Assembly (NCBI GenBank): GCA_002493945.1
Contig: DLAL01000015.1
Span: forward strand, 21,777-85,776
DNA length: 64,000 nucleotides
Source: Porphyromonadaceae bacterium UBA7048
Lineage (GTDB): Bacteria > Bacteroidota > Bacteroidia > Bacteroidales > Muribaculaceae
Reading direction: 5' to 3'
Shown: positions 25,718-35,156 of the stretch, piece after piece
Position numbering within the stretch: the first letter of the stretch is position 1
Layout of the letters: each line of letters starts with the position of its first letter
Notes under the pieces: model-generated
Database searches by the model: none
What the model was told of the DNA's origin: nothing
What the model saw: the letters and a program-made list of their open reading frames with translations, nothing else
Program-made: the position numbers and the translations under genes

Positions 25718-25769
25718 CTGACTTGTCAGACCTGTCGGACATGTCAGACCCGTCCGACAAGTCCGACCC
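25718..25769. repeat. 9-bp tandem repeat tract, consensus C(A/G)GAC(T/C)(T/C)GT
   Basis: About five and a half imperfect 9-bp units directly after the hom stop codon: for example CTGACTTGT, CAGACCTGT, CGGACATGT and CAGACCCGT, the last copies degenerate. A tract with the same unit occurs at 44034-44074 after the MATE gene, so it is a dispersed intergenic repeat. Confidence 0.8.
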
Positions 25770-25816
25770 CACAAAAAGAAGGGGCCGCGCCCGTGCGCGG
25801 TCCCTTCTTTTTGTGG
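25769..25816. terminator. 22-bp bidirectional terminator between hom and the OmpA gene
   Basis: Arms running from CCACAAAAAGAAGGGG to CCCTTCTTTTTGTGG pair over 22 bp with one G-U and a CCGT loop. The A/T-rich base of the stem provides a U-tract on either strand. Confidence 0.92.
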
Positions 25817-25830
25817 TATAGTGTGAGTGC

Positions 25831-27039
25831 TTATTCGGCGCTGAAGATTACGATGCGGTTCCAGTTGTTCTCGTTGTAAGGCTGGGAGTCGCTGCCCTTA
25901 GCGGAGATGGCGAGGCGGTCGGGGTTGATGCCGTATTCGTTCACGAGGGCGTCATAGACAGCCTGAGCGCGGCGCTTGGAGAGGTTCATGTTGTAAGCCG
26001 ACGTACCGGTGTCCTTGTCTGCGTAGCCCCGGATTTCGACGTTCTGACCGGGATTGGCCTTCATCCATTCAGCCACATTGTAGACGTTGACTTTCTCCAT
26101 GGGAGATATCTTTGCAGAGTTGAGGGTGAAGCGTACGGTGGCCATGAGGGGCACTTCGACGGTTTCCTGCACTTCCGTGACTTCTGCCACTTCGGGGCAC
26201 GGGAGCTGCGATTCGGCGACGGCGAGGGCTGCTGCCGTGGTGGCGAGGGCGCCGCGGAGTTCGTTGACCTGACCGTTCAGGTTGTCGATATATCCGAGGT
26301 AGTCGCAGGGATTGTACTGCTGGTAGTCGCGGCCGCCGAAGGTGACGGTGAAGCCGCCGTTGAGAGTGACGTTGATGTCGACGGGATAGCCTTCGCAGAT
26401 GTCGTTGAAGTTATCGCCGTAGAACGATCCGCGTGCTTCGGTGAAGAAGTCGACGTACTTGCAGAGGCGGAAGCGGAGCTGAATACCAGCCGACACGGGG
26501 AGCGTCCACTGGTTGCTGCGGACGTGGCCGTCGCGACCGATGATTTCGCCCGAAGGACGGAATTTCCAGGTATAGGTGCCGCCCAGACCGACGAACGGGA
26601 TGACGGAGAATACGCGCTTGCTGTTGACGCCGCCCAGGGAGTTGAACATATCCCACATGAAGTCGAGGTTGGCGCCTACGTAATTGAATTTATCCATATG
26701 TCCGGCGCGTTCGGCATGGAGAGGGCCTCCATTGAAGACGAGGCGCCATCCCATATAGGGCGAGAACCATTTGCCGAAGCCGGCATTGTAGTTCATCGTC
26801 AGATGACCTTCACGGTGGCCCTGTTCGGTGCGTCCTTCCACGAAAGGAACAGCGAAACCGGCACCGAGCTGGATGAACCAGTTGTCTTTCTTATCTACAT
26901 AGTAGTGGGTCTTGCAGGGAACGTCTGCAATAACGGCGGTTTCCTCCACTACGACGGCTTCGTCCTGGGCATTGGCCCTGAGAGCCGGCATCAAAAGTGC
27001 GCAACATGCAGCGGTGGTGAATAATGCTTTCGTTTTCAT
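25831..27039 (-). CDS. OmpA family outer-membrane protein
   Basis: A 402-residue protein. The ATG at 27039 gives a signal peptide ending LRANAQ; an upstream in-frame start would add 46 basic residues and is rejected. The N-terminal half is a barrel (GWRLVFNGGPLHAERAGH, VIPFVGLGGTYTWKF). A coiled-coil-like linker (DNLNGQVNELRGALATTAA) leads to a C-terminal OmpA peptidoglycan-binding domain (VEIRGYADKDTGTSAYNMNL, LSKRRAQAVYDAL). It links the outer membrane to peptidoglycan. Bacteroidetes often express such proteins strongly. Confidence 0.92.
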   Translation of the reverse strand: MKTKALFTTAACCALLMPALRANAQDEAVVVEETAVIADVPCKTHYYVDKKDNWFIQLGAGFAVPFVEGRTEQGHREGHLTMNYNAGFGKWFSPYMGWRLVFNGGPLHAERAGHMDKFNYVGANLDFMWDMFNSLGGVNSKRVFSVIPFVGLGGTYTWKFRPSGEIIGRDGHVRSNQWTLPVSAGIQLRFRLCKYVDFFTEARGSFYGDNFNDICEGYPVDINVTLNGGFTVTFGGRDYQQYNPCDYLGYIDNLNGQVNELRGALATTAAALAVAESQLPCPEVAEVTEVQETVEVPLMATVRFTLNSAKISPMEKVNVYNVAEWMKANPGQNVEIRGYADKDTGTSAYNMNLSKRRAQAVYDALVNEYGINPDRLAISAKGSDSQPYNENNWNRIVIFSAE

Positions 27040-27123
27040 TTCTGTTGAGAGTAGTTTTGTTTGACGTATTTTTCTTTTTTTGAAGATATAACACGCCGTT
27101 TTTAATTTTTGTTCGCATATCGC

Positions 27124-27166
27124 AACAAAACGAAAACGGCCACAGCGCCGTTCGCGCCGTGGCCGT
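27124..27166 (-). terminator. Terminator of the beta-galactosidase gene
   Basis: On the minus strand ACGGCCAC pairs with GTGGCCGT with an inner GCGC/GCGC stem, followed by TTTCGTTTTG. Confidence 0.85.
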
Positions 27167-27196
27167 AAAACATTCATGCTGAGTGCTGCGCCGCCG

Positions 27197-30100
27197 TCAG
27201 AATGTGTATCCCTGATGCTTGACAGGCTTCATGATGAACGTGAAGGTATAGTCGCCGTAGGGGAGCATGTACTGTTTCTGAGGTATGGAGCCCCAGCTGT
27301 CGACGCATCCCAGACCCATCTGTACCTTGTCGATGAGGACATTGGTGAAGGGAGCCTTCTCTACCTCGGGCGAGTGGCGCTGGTGCTTCTCGGTGCCGTC
27401 GTCGAGGCTCTCGACGGTGTAGTTCAGGGCCGAAGCCGAGAAGGGCGCGTCGGATGTGAACTCGAGGCCCGTGCCGCCGGCATTGAGCTGCTTCCACGAG
27501 CGGACGTCGCTCTTGGTGCCGTTCTCCTGCGGACGGATGTAGGGATAGAACTGGTCTGCCACCGTCTGGCGGTAGAGTCCCACAGGCTGGCTGTCCTTGC
27601 GGTCGGAGTAGTTCTCCACAGGGCCGCGGCCGTAGTACTCGATTTCGCCGAACGACAGAGGCATACGCATCTGCATGCCGAAGCGGAAGAGGGGAGCCAC
27701 ATCGGCGCCGGGAGTGGCCTTGAGAGCCTCGGTGACGCGCACGGCGCCCGCATTGTTGATCAGGTAGGTCAGGGTCAGGCCGGCCTTAACGGCAGGAATG
27801 TCATATGCTGCGGTGACCTCGATCATGCCGTCGGCAGTCCGGGCAGACTTCAGCGACGTGAGCCTGATGTCGGGATTGCGCCATGCGGCGTACTTGTTCT
27901 GGAGGTTGGCGCCCATGTCGTTGTCGGTGGGAGCGCGCCAGAAGCTCGGGGTGAGCTCGGTGCCCTGCTCCATCATCTGAGTGCCATTGACTTCATAGCG
28001 GTTCATGAAGCCTGAGCGGCGGCTGAACTCTACGGAGAAATTCTCGCCGCGGACTATCATGGCGTTTGCCTGATTGTCGATGACCTCAGGCTCGACCACG
28101 GCCGTATTGGGCTGCGTCTCGTTGGCCAGGGTCATGTCGGTCTTGACGGGAGCGGAGAGGGCGAGCTGGTCGTAGGCCACCACGGTGCCGGCAGGCAGAG
28201 GGCCGTCGGCGTTGCGGAGCGAGTAGCGCACGTTGAGGAAGTACTCGGCGCCGTCGCCCGTGGCAGGCAGAGGCAGAGTGACGTCGGCGGTCTTCTGAGG
28301 CTCTACGGCCGGAAGGTCAGCGCGGCCCGAGGCCACGGGGCGTCCGTTGCGGATGACTTCCCAGTCCATGACCACGTAGTCGAGCGGACGGAAGAAGTTC
28401 TCATTGTAGACGCTCACCACGCCCTTGCCGAGGTTCTTCGGACGGGTCCAGATGTTCTGATAGTAGTAAGCCACCTCGTAGGCGTGGGGATTGAGCACGC
28501 GGTCGGGGCTTATGAGGCCGTTGTCGCAGAAGTTGTTGTCAGAGGCGTCGAAGCGGTTGAAGTCGCCGCCGTAGGCGTAGATTTCCACTCCGTCCTTGCC
28601 CTTCCAGCGGATGCTCTGGTCCACGAAGTCCCAGATGAAGCCGCCCTGGTAGGCCGGATACTTGCGGACGAGGTCCCAGTACTCCCTGAAGCCGCCGCCG
28701 GAGTTACCCATGGCGTGGGCGTACTCACACTGTATCAGAGGCTTGCCGTGAGGATTCTCGGAGTACTTGGCGCAGTGCTCGTAGTCGTAGTACATCGGGC
28801 AGAAGATGTCGGTGTGGTCGTTCCAGCCGGCGCGCTCGTACTGCACCGGGCGCGAGGGGTCCGTAGCCTTGATGTCCTTGTAGACTTCGACGAAGTTCTC
28901 GCCGTCGCCGGCCTCGTTGCCCATCGACCAGAAGATGATGGAGGGATAGTTGAAGTTGCGTGCCACGTGGCGGCGGTTGCGCTCCAGGTGCATCAGCTTG
29001 AAGTCCGGACGGATGGCCAGAGTCTTCTCGTCGTAGCCCATGCCGTGGCTCTCGAGGTTGGCCTCGGCCACGAGGTAGAGGCCGTAGCGGTCGCACAGGT
29101 CATACCAGTATGCGTCGTCGGGATAGTGGCAGGTGCGGACGGCGTTGATGTTCATGCGCTTCATGATGGCGGCGTCCTGCTCCATGCGCTCGGGCGACAC
29201 CACATATCCGCCGTCGGGGTCGAGCTCGTGGCGGTCGGCGCCCTTGAAGAGCACGGGCTGACCGTTGACGAGCACCTGGTTGCCGGCGAGCTCTATCTTG
29301 CGGAAGCCCACGTTGACGGGCACTACTTCGTCGGTGCCTTCCATCGTGGCGATGAGTTTATAGAGGTAGGGAGCCTCGGCCGACCACTTGCGCGGATTCT
29401 TCACGTCGATGACGATGCGGCCTGACTTGGCTGCCTTGGCCGTAGCCACGGTCTTGCCCTCGGCGTCGAGGAGGTCGATGTTCACCTTGCCCGAACCCTT
29501 GAGCGTGAGGTCCACGTTGAGCTTGCCGTCGGTGTATGTGCCGTCGAGGTCGGGGGTGACGCGGATGTCGGCTATGCGGTTGCGGCTGCGTGCGTAGAGG
29601 TAGCAGTCACGGCCTACGCCGCAGAAGCGGAAGAAGTCCTGGTCCTCGAAGTAGGAACCGTCGCACCAGCGGAACACCTGGAAGGCGATGAGGTTCTCCT
29701 TGCCGGGGGTCACGTAGGGCGTGATGTCGAACTCTGCCTCGAGCTTGCTGTCCTCGCTGTAGCCCACGAAGCGGCCGTTGACCCACAGATAGATGTTGGA
29801 GGTCACCGAGCCGAAGTGCGCGAAGATTTCCTTGCCCTTCCAGTCGGCCGGAATTTTGAATTCGCGGCGGTAGGAGCCCACGTGGTTGTCCTCTACGGGC
29901 ACTTCGGGCGGATTGCTGGCGAAGCTGTTGCGCCATCCGTAGCCTATGTTGACGTACTGTGGGTCACCGTAGCCGTTGAGCTCCCATACGCCGGGAACGG
30001 GCATGGTGCCCCAGCCCTTGTCGTTGAAGTCCTTCTTCCAGAATTCCGTCGGACGGGCCGACGCGTCGTTCACCCAGTTGAAGCGCCAGGTGCCGTTCAT

Positions 30101-30295
30101 GCTGAGATAGTTCTGCGACTGTTTACGTGACAGGTAGCCGTCGGTGTTCTCGCCGGGACGGTAGGCGAATCCGGCTGCACGCATAGGAGCGCGGTTGATA
30201 CCGTTCACCGCCGGGTCGTGCCATTCGGTGAAGGTCTGAGCACCGGCGAATAGGGAAGCCAAACAAATAGTGCCGGTCAGCAGTAATTTTTTCAT
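27197..30295 (-). CDS. Beta-galactosidase, glycoside hydrolase family 2, exported
   Basis: A 1032-residue LacZ-like enzyme with GH2 domain order: sugar-binding jelly roll, Ig-like domain, catalytic TIM barrel, second Ig-like and the beta-sandwich domain 5. The barrel has NAVRTCHYPDD, the acid/base Glu in WSMGNEAGDG, and the nucleophile Glu in IQCEYAHAMGNSGG. The ATG at 30295 gives a signal peptide (MKKLLLTGTICLASLFAGAQ), so it acts in the periplasm on beta-galactosides from diet or mucin. A longer frame to 30346 overlaps the promoter. No SusCD pair is adjacent. Confidence 0.94.
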   Translation of the reverse strand: MKKLLLTGTICLASLFAGAQTFTEWHDPAVNGINRAPMRAAGFAYRPGENTDGYLSRKQSQNYLSMNGTWRFNWVNDASARPTEFWKKDFNDKGWGTMPVPGVWELNGYGDPQYVNIGYGWRNSFASNPPEVPVEDNHVGSYRREFKIPADWKGKEIFAHFGSVTSNIYLWVNGRFVGYSEDSKLEAEFDITPYVTPGKENLIAFQVFRWCDGSYFEDQDFFRFCGVGRDCYLYARSRNRIADIRVTPDLDGTYTDGKLNVDLTLKGSGKVNIDLLDAEGKTVATAKAAKSGRIVIDVKNPRKWSAEAPYLYKLIATMEGTDEVVPVNVGFRKIELAGNQVLVNGQPVLFKGADRHELDPDGGYVVSPERMEQDAAIMKRMNINAVRTCHYPDDAYWYDLCDRYGLYLVAEANLESHGMGYDEKTLAIRPDFKLMHLERNRRHVARNFNYPSIIFWSMGNEAGDGENFVEVYKDIKATDPSRPVQYERAGWNDHTDIFCPMYYDYEHCAKYSENPHGKPLIQCEYAHAMGNSGGGFREYWDLVRKYPAYQGGFIWDFVDQSIRWKGKDGVEIYAYGGDFNRFDASDNNFCDNGLISPDRVLNPHAYEVAYYYQNIWTRPKNLGKGVVSVYNENFFRPLDYVVMDWEVIRNGRPVASGRADLPAVEPQKTADVTLPLPATGDGAEYFLNVRYSLRNADGPLPAGTVVAYDQLALSAPVKTDMTLANETQPNTAVVEPEVIDNQANAMIVRGENFSVEFSRRSGFMNRYEVNGTQMMEQGTELTPSFWRAPTDNDMGANLQNKYAAWRNPDIRLTSLKSARTADGMIEVTAAYDIPAVKAGLTLTYLINNAGAVRVTEALKATPGADVAPLFRFGMQMRMPLSFGEIEYYGRGPVENYSDRKDSQPVGLYRQTVADQFYPYIRPQENGTKSDVRSWKQLNAGGTGLEFTSDAPFSASALNYTVESLDDGTEKHQRHSPEVEKAPFTNVLIDKVQMGLGCVDSWGSIPQKQYMLPYGDYTFTFIMKPVKHQGYTF

Positions 30296-30334
30296 GTTAC
30301 GATCTAAATAGTTGGATGAATTTTTTGTCTGCTG

Positions 30335-30342
30335 CAAAGTTA
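30335..30342 (-). promoter_or_regulatory. Beta-galactosidase promoter -7 element (TAACTTTG)
   Basis: Perfect TAnnTTTG on the minus strand 39 bases upstream of the chosen start; -33 element weak. Confidence 0.55.
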
Positions 30343-30404
30343 GCAATTAAATTTTAATAATAAAAGTAAATCAAAACCTTTACATAACATTTTTCAAATT
30401 ATTA

Positions 30405-30430
30405 AAAAGTCACGGGATTCCGTGACTTTT
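30405..30430. repeat. Perfect 11-bp inverted repeat with T-rich flanks
   Basis: AAAAGTCACGG and CCGTGACTTTT around GATT. It lies upstream of both divergent genes, so termination of either is not its obvious role; a regulator site or a stop for antisense transcripts is possible. Confidence 0.7.
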
Positions 30431-30505
30431 GATATCATTTTTTGAAATTGTGCTTTTCCAAAGAAAAAAAATCATCAGGAAAGCCTAAATTTGTGGCACA
30501 AGTTC

Positions 30506-30536
30506 TTGGCAGTCTCAGAAATTATCCATAACTTTG
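30506..30536 (+). promoter_or_regulatory. Promoter of the fimbrial operon
   Basis: TTGG (30506-30509), a 19-base spacer and TAACTTTG (30529-30536). The first gene starts 520 bases later. Confidence 0.65.
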
Positions 30537-30619
30537 CAAATCCTAAGAAAAGAAGAAAGACTGAAGCGCACCCGTGGTGCACAAGTCCTCTCTCCTCAAA
30601 TGTCTAATCTTTAATCATC

Positions 30620-30633
30620 GAAACCGCGGTTTC
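30620..30633. promoter_or_regulatory. 14-bp perfect palindrome in the fimbrial leader
   Basis: GAAACCGCGGTTTC, about 80 bases downstream of the promoter; possible operator. No further support. Confidence 0.3.
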
Positions 30634-31056
30634 TGACACTCCAATGAAAAAGCTCTCACTCTATACCCCGGCTCACAGAGCTGTCCCCCGTAAAAATCGG
30701 GATCGGCCTCTACCCCCCCATTTGCGATAACAGGTTCACTATCAGCAAGTTATCACCAATTCATAGTTAACCTTTTACCGGAAGGGGCTTCGCGCAAGCG
30801 CGAGGCCGCCCTCCCGGAGATTCTTCGCGCGCGGGCGCGAGAGTCTGCGCTGCAGACAAGTTCTGCGCTCCATTCCTCCAAGCCATATCAATCGTCCCGG
30901 GCAAGGGCTCTCTGACAGGCCCACCGGATTCCCGACTAACCGTTCTCGCTACATACCCATCTGAAAGTTCGTCTCAGCCACGGCTTTACGTTCGACCGCA
31001 CCGATATAGTGATTACACCAATAACCGAACTCATATCCAAAGTGTACTAACAATCT

Positions 31057-31641
31057 ATGAAAGTATTCCACATCATCGCCATACTGCTGCTCGCGGTCTT
31101 TGCGGCTCCATGCGCCAAAGCGCAGAACGTGGGTCTGAAGACCAACCTGCTCTACGACGCCCTGCTGTCGCCGACGGTGGGCGTGGAAGTCGGGGTCGCG
31201 CCCAAATGGACGGTCGACCTCTCGGGCACCCTCAACGCGTGGACTGTCAACGACCACCGCTGGAAGCAGTGGATGGTGCAGCCCGAAGGCCGCTACTGGT
31301 TCTGCCAGCGCTTCGCAGGCCACTTTGTGGCGGCTCACGCTCTTGGCGGACAGTTCAACTTCGGCAACATCGACGCCGACTTCAAGTTCCTCGGCACGGA
31401 TTTCTCCAAGCTCAAGGACGAGCGCTATCAGGGCTGGATGGCAGGCGCGGGCGTGGCATACGGATACTCGTGGATCCTGAACCGCAACTGGAACATCGAA
31501 GCCGAACTCGGCATTGGATGGGTCTACTCGCGCTACGACGTCTACCGCTGCGCCGACTGCGGAAAGAAAATCCGCGAGAACGAGAGCCACAACTACTTCG
31601 GTCCCACCAAAGTGGCCGTCAACCTCATATATGTATTCTGA
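31057..31641 (+). CDS. DUF3575 domain-containing protein (fimbrial operon)
   Basis: A 194-residue exported protein with a signal peptide (about 1-23, ending CAKAQ), then NVGLKTNLLYDALLSPTVGVEV, the start of the DUF3575 barrel found in Bacteroidetes fimbrial loci. Residues about 145-194 contain a conserved CxxC (YRCADCGKK). It is probably an outer-membrane barrel acting in subunit export or anchoring. First gene of the operon; the next starts 25 bases later. Confidence 0.85.
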   Translation: MKVFHIIAILLLAVFAAPCAKAQNVGLKTNLLYDALLSPTVGVEVGVAPKWTVDLSGTLNAWTVNDHRWKQWMVQPEGRYWFCQRFAGHFVAAHALGGQFNFGNIDADFKFLGTDFSKLKDERYQGWMAGAGVAYGYSWILNRNWNIEAELGIGWVYSRYDVYRCADCGKKIRENESHNYFGPTKVAVNLIYVF

Positions 31642-31666
31642 CATCAACCTGAATCCCACATAAGCA

Positions 31667-33211
31667 ATGAAAAAGTTCCTGTATTCTTTCGGACTGGCCT
31701 CAGCCCTCATCCTTGCTAATGCGCCTCAGGCTGACGCCGCCCGAATCCCCGAGCTCAAGGTCTACGACCTTCAGGTCGACGTAGACGAGACCCGCAACAC
31801 CGTCGACATCAGCCTCGACCTCCACGCACGAGCCTTCGAGCTCAGCCGCGACCGCGAAGTCATCTACACCCCCGTGATAATAGCCCTCGACGACTCCGAC
31901 GAGCTCGAGCTTGACCCCGTCATCATAGCAGGCCGCAACCGCTGGTACTACTACATGCGCGAAGGCGCCCTCGACCAGCCCGGGCACAACATCTACCGCG
32001 CCAACACCGACGTCCACGCCCGGTACAGCACCACCGTGCCTTTCGAGCCCTGGATGGGACACTGCACCATCGAGATGCGCCAGCAGACAGCCAACTGCTG
32101 CGCAACCCCCGAAACAGTCCCCGGCGACAGCGACAAGGGCAACGTCCTGATGGCCTCCATCGACACCGAGCGCCCCGCCCTGGCCGCACCCTTCATCTTC
32201 GCGCCACCCGTCGACGCAGGTCCCGTCATCAAGAACATCGAAGGCTCGGCATTCATCACCTTCGTGGTGAACCGCACCGAGCTCAAGCCCGACTACATGG
32301 TCAACCGCCGCGAGCTGCAGAAGATCATCAGCTCCATCGACTTCGTCCGCCGCGACTCCGACGCCACCATCACGCGCGTGCATATCAAAGGTTTCGCATC
32401 GCCCGAAGGCCCGTATGATAACAACGTACGCCTCGCCAAGGGCCGTACGGAGACCCTCCGCCGCTACGTCCGCGACCTCTACAGTTTCCCCGACACCACC
32501 GTCACCCAAAGCTACGAGCCCGAGGACTGGGCCGGACTCCGCTCATACCTGACCGACTCGATGAACTTCGACATAAAGCACCGCGCCGAAATCATCGACA
32601 TCGTCGACGGCCCCCTCGGATTCGACAACAAGGACCTTGCCATCAAGACCCGCTTCCCCGAGGACTACGCCGTCATACTCAAGCAGATATACCCCTGGCT
32701 CCGTCACTCCGACTACCGCGTGACCTACTCCATCCGCACGTATACCTCGCTCGAGGAGATACGCCGAGTATTCGCCGCCGACCCCACCAGGCTCCGGAAC
32801 GTCGACTTCTACACCCTCGCGCAGAGCTACCCCGAAGGCAGCCCCGAATATATGGAAGTGTTCGCCACAGCAGTCGAAGTCTACCCCGACGACCCCATGC
32901 TGAACCTCAACGCCGCCAACATCGAGCTTGAGCGCGGCGACCTCGACGCAGCACAGTCGCACCTCCTCAAAGCCGGCAGCTCACCCATAGCCGACTACGC
33001 GCGCGGTGTTCTGGCCGCACGCCGCAAGGACTGGAAGGAAGCCGTCAGGCGATTCACCTCAGCGCGCGACGGAGGCATAGAGCAGGCTCAGCAGTGCATC
33101 GACATGGCCGAGTCCATCCGTGACTATCACCCCGTGAGCTATCACATCACCACCACCCTCAAGGAAGCCCAGGACGAGGCGAAAGCCAAGGCCGAAGCCG
33201 GCAGCAAGTGA
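31667..33211 (+). CDS. DUF3868 protein with OmpA-like and TPR-like regions
   Basis: A 514-residue exported protein with a signal peptide (about 1-24), an N-terminal DUF3868 region, an OmpA-like block (about 190-270: NRTELKPDYMVNRRELQKI, VHIKGFASPEGPYDNN) and a C-terminal tetratricopeptide-like region (about 385-480: VYPDDPMLNLNAANIELERG). In Bacteroidetes, DUF3868 and DUF3575 proteins accompany Mfa2-type fimbrial subunits. A peptidoglycan-anchored assembly factor is likely. Ends in a charged Ala/Lys tail. Confidence 0.85.
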   Translation: MKKFLYSFGLASALILANAPQADAARIPELKVYDLQVDVDETRNTVDISLDLHARAFELSRDREVIYTPVIIALDDSDELELDPVIIAGRNRWYYYMREGALDQPGHNIYRANTDVHARYSTTVPFEPWMGHCTIEMRQQTANCCATPETVPGDSDKGNVLMASIDTERPALAAPFIFAPPVDAGPVIKNIEGSAFITFVVNRTELKPDYMVNRRELQKIISSIDFVRRDSDATITRVHIKGFASPEGPYDNNVRLAKGRTETLRRYVRDLYSFPDTTVTQSYEPEDWAGLRSYLTDSMNFDIKHRAEIIDIVDGPLGFDNKDLAIKTRFPEDYAVILKQIYPWLRHSDYRVTYSIRTYTSLEEIRRVFAADPTRLRNVDFYTLAQSYPEGSPEYMEVFATAVEVYPDDPMLNLNAANIELERGDLDAAQSHLLKAGSSPIADYARGVLAARRKDWKEAVRRFTSARDGGIEQAQQCIDMAESIRDYHPVSYHITTTLKEAQDEAKAKAEAGSK

Positions 33212-33315
33212 TGCGCACAGGCGCCCCCTCCCCTCCGAAATGATATTCTCTTTATAAAGGAAACAATCAATACAATCAACTCTAATAACAAATCACAAAA
33301 AAATCCAATCAAGCT

Positions 33316-35133
33316 ATGAAGAAATTCTCATGCATGATGATGGGCGCAGCCGCTCTCGCAGCATTTACCGCTTGCTCGAGCGACGACGTAAAGCCCGTCA
33401 ATCCCGATCAGGGAAATGGCGAAGGTACCACCATGTACCTCTCCATCAACATCAAGGATGCCAACTCGCGCAGCCGTGCCATTCAGACTGAAGACGATGC
33501 TCCGTTCCAGGAAGACGACCTCGTATGGGGCAACACCGATGAGCACACTGTAACTCGCGCCGACTTCTTCTTCTTCGACGAAAAAGGTGTATTCGTAGCC
33601 AACACCAATGAGGTGTACAACTTCACCGACGGCGACGCCGAGAACATCGAGTGGATGGGCAAGAACAAGCTCGTGCTCCGTGGTCTTGACGAAGAGAACC
33701 TTCCCAAGTACATGATCACTGTGCTCAACGCACCCGTTGACCTTGCAACCAAAGTGAGAACTGAAGCTCTGTCGATGGACGCTACCCGTCAGCTGACTCA
33801 GGATATCCTTAACGGCAATAACTTCATCATGTCGACAACCAGCTTCCTTGACGCAGCAGATCAGGAGCGTTACGACAACGTCCACTACTACGCAACCAAG
33901 CTGAAAACCTCCGACTTCACCAAGGAAATCGCTGACGCAACGACAGCCACTATGGTAGATGTATACGTAGAGCGTCTTGCAGCCAAGTTCGAGCTGACCG
34001 GTCTCAGCGCAGACTACACCTACCCCGTAAAGGTAACTGTCGGCGGTGAAGAGAACAACAACGGCGGCGTTGAACTTCAGATTGTATTCAAGGGCTTCGG
34101 CATCTCCGGTCAGGAAACCGAAAGCTACCTCTCGAAGAATCTCGACAGCTATGCTTCATCCAGCCTTTGGACTGACTGGAACATGCCCGGCCAGTTCCGC
34201 AGCCACTGGGGCAAGTCGGTAGAGTACGGCAAGGCTCTTGAATCAGCCATGCTCCAGCACACCACCTACAATGATGCAGTAGCTCAGTCGACCAATGCAG
34301 GCAAAATCACTCCTATCTACGGTTACGAGACAACCACTGCCCTCGCAAACCTCTACAATGGCACAAACCTCGTCAACGAGCGCACACCGCACTTCATCAT
34401 CGTTGCACAGCTCCAGACGACAGACGGCACCCCCTATGAACTCGTAGAATACCGCGGTACTTACTACACCTTCGACGAGTTCTACAAGGTTTCGATGCAG
34501 CGCGCACAGGCCAACGGCTACGAGCTCTACTCCATGAAAGAAGTGCCTACCGGCGGAACCGGCAGCAACGGCGAGGCTCTTATGGACAAAGTATATACCG
34601 GTGTACCTTTCGAAGCCTATACCTTCGCAATGGCTGAAGATACGGCCGAGAAAAACGGCGCTGCCGACGTAACCGTAGTCGGACTCAATCTCACTGTTGA
34701 TGGGACTGACGTTACTACTTTCTACAAGGTTATCGGCAAAGACACGAATAACAAAAACATCTACGAGGCTCTCACCATCGAAGAAGCTGTCGCATACGCC
34801 AACACCGAACTTGCTGCACTCAGCGGCGAATTCAGCATCGACGGCTTCAAGGACGGTATGATGTTCTACAGCATCCCCGTTGAGCACCTCCTCGGTCCGA
34901 AACCTGACGGCACAAATTCCGGCATCGTAGCCAGCGAAACCGAAGGTGTTTACGGCGTAGTCCGCAACCACTGGTATCAGCTCGCCATCAACAGCGTGAA
35001 GGGTCTCGGCAAGGGCATCTTCAACCCCGGCAAGGACATCGTTCCCGTAACTCCCGACCCCGACCACTTCGCTCTCGGCGCTGACATCAACATCCTCTCC
35101 TGGAAGATCGTTCAGCAGAGCGTAGACCTCTAA
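33316..35133 (+). CDS. Mfa1-like major fimbrillin
   Basis: A 605-residue type V fimbrial subunit. It has a lipoprotein signal (AAFTACSSDD, Cys about 20) and an Arg-rich site (NSRSRAIQTED) where P. gingivalis fimbrillins are cut by Arg-specific protease before strand exchange. The C-terminal strand NINILSWKIVQQSVDL fits the Mfa1 polymerisation strand and resembles the ends of the next subunit. Codon use looks different from its neighbours, with more CGT, CTT and GTA, which suits high expression. A strong hairpin follows 23 bases after the stop. The gene is probably the shaft subunit. Confidence 0.88.
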   Translation: MKKFSCMMMGAAALAAFTACSSDDVKPVNPDQGNGEGTTMYLSINIKDANSRSRAIQTEDDAPFQEDDLVWGNTDEHTVTRADFFFFDEKGVFVANTNEVYNFTDGDAENIEWMGKNKLVLRGLDEENLPKYMITVLNAPVDLATKVRTEALSMDATRQLTQDILNGNNFIMSTTSFLDAADQERYDNVHYYATKLKTSDFTKEIADATTATMVDVYVERLAAKFELTGLSADYTYPVKVTVGGEENNNGGVELQIVFKGFGISGQETESYLSKNLDSYASSSLWTDWNMPGQFRSHWGKSVEYGKALESAMLQHTTYNDAVAQSTNAGKITPIYGYETTTALANLYNGTNLVNERTPHFIIVAQLQTTDGTPYELVEYRGTYYTFDEFYKVSMQRAQANGYELYSMKEVPTGGTGSNGEALMDKVYTGVPFEAYTFAMAEDTAEKNGAADVTVVGLNLTVDGTDVTTFYKVIGKDTNNKNIYEALTIEEAVAYANTELAALSGEFSIDGFKDGMMFYSIPVEHLLGPKPDGTNSGIVASETEGVYGVVRNHWYQLAINSVKGLGKGIFNPGKDIVPVTPDPDHFALGADINILSWKIVQQSVDL

Positions 35134-35156
35134 TCTGATAATCCTCTAAATGAACC

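Larger units (their letters stand above)
30296..31056. other. 761-base divergent region: promoters, hairpins and a long fimbrial leader
   Basis: It holds the minus-strand beta-galactosidase promoter, an 11-bp hairpin (30405-30430), a fimbrial promoter (30506-30536), a 14-bp palindrome (30620-30633), and two large GC-rich hairpins (about 30780-30820 and 30822-30850). The only short frame with a usual start (30644-30730, 28 codons) has no clear support as a gene. Confidence 0.6.

Noticed and set aside
27198..29425. Long plus-strand frames inside the beta-galactosidase, OmpA and other genes.
   Set aside because: They are antisense shadows caused by high GC and skewed codon use and resemble no proteins.
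30644..30730. A 28-codon frame in the fimbrial leader as a regulatory leader peptide.
   Set aside because: The codons show no amino-acid bias and there is no matching terminator directly after it.
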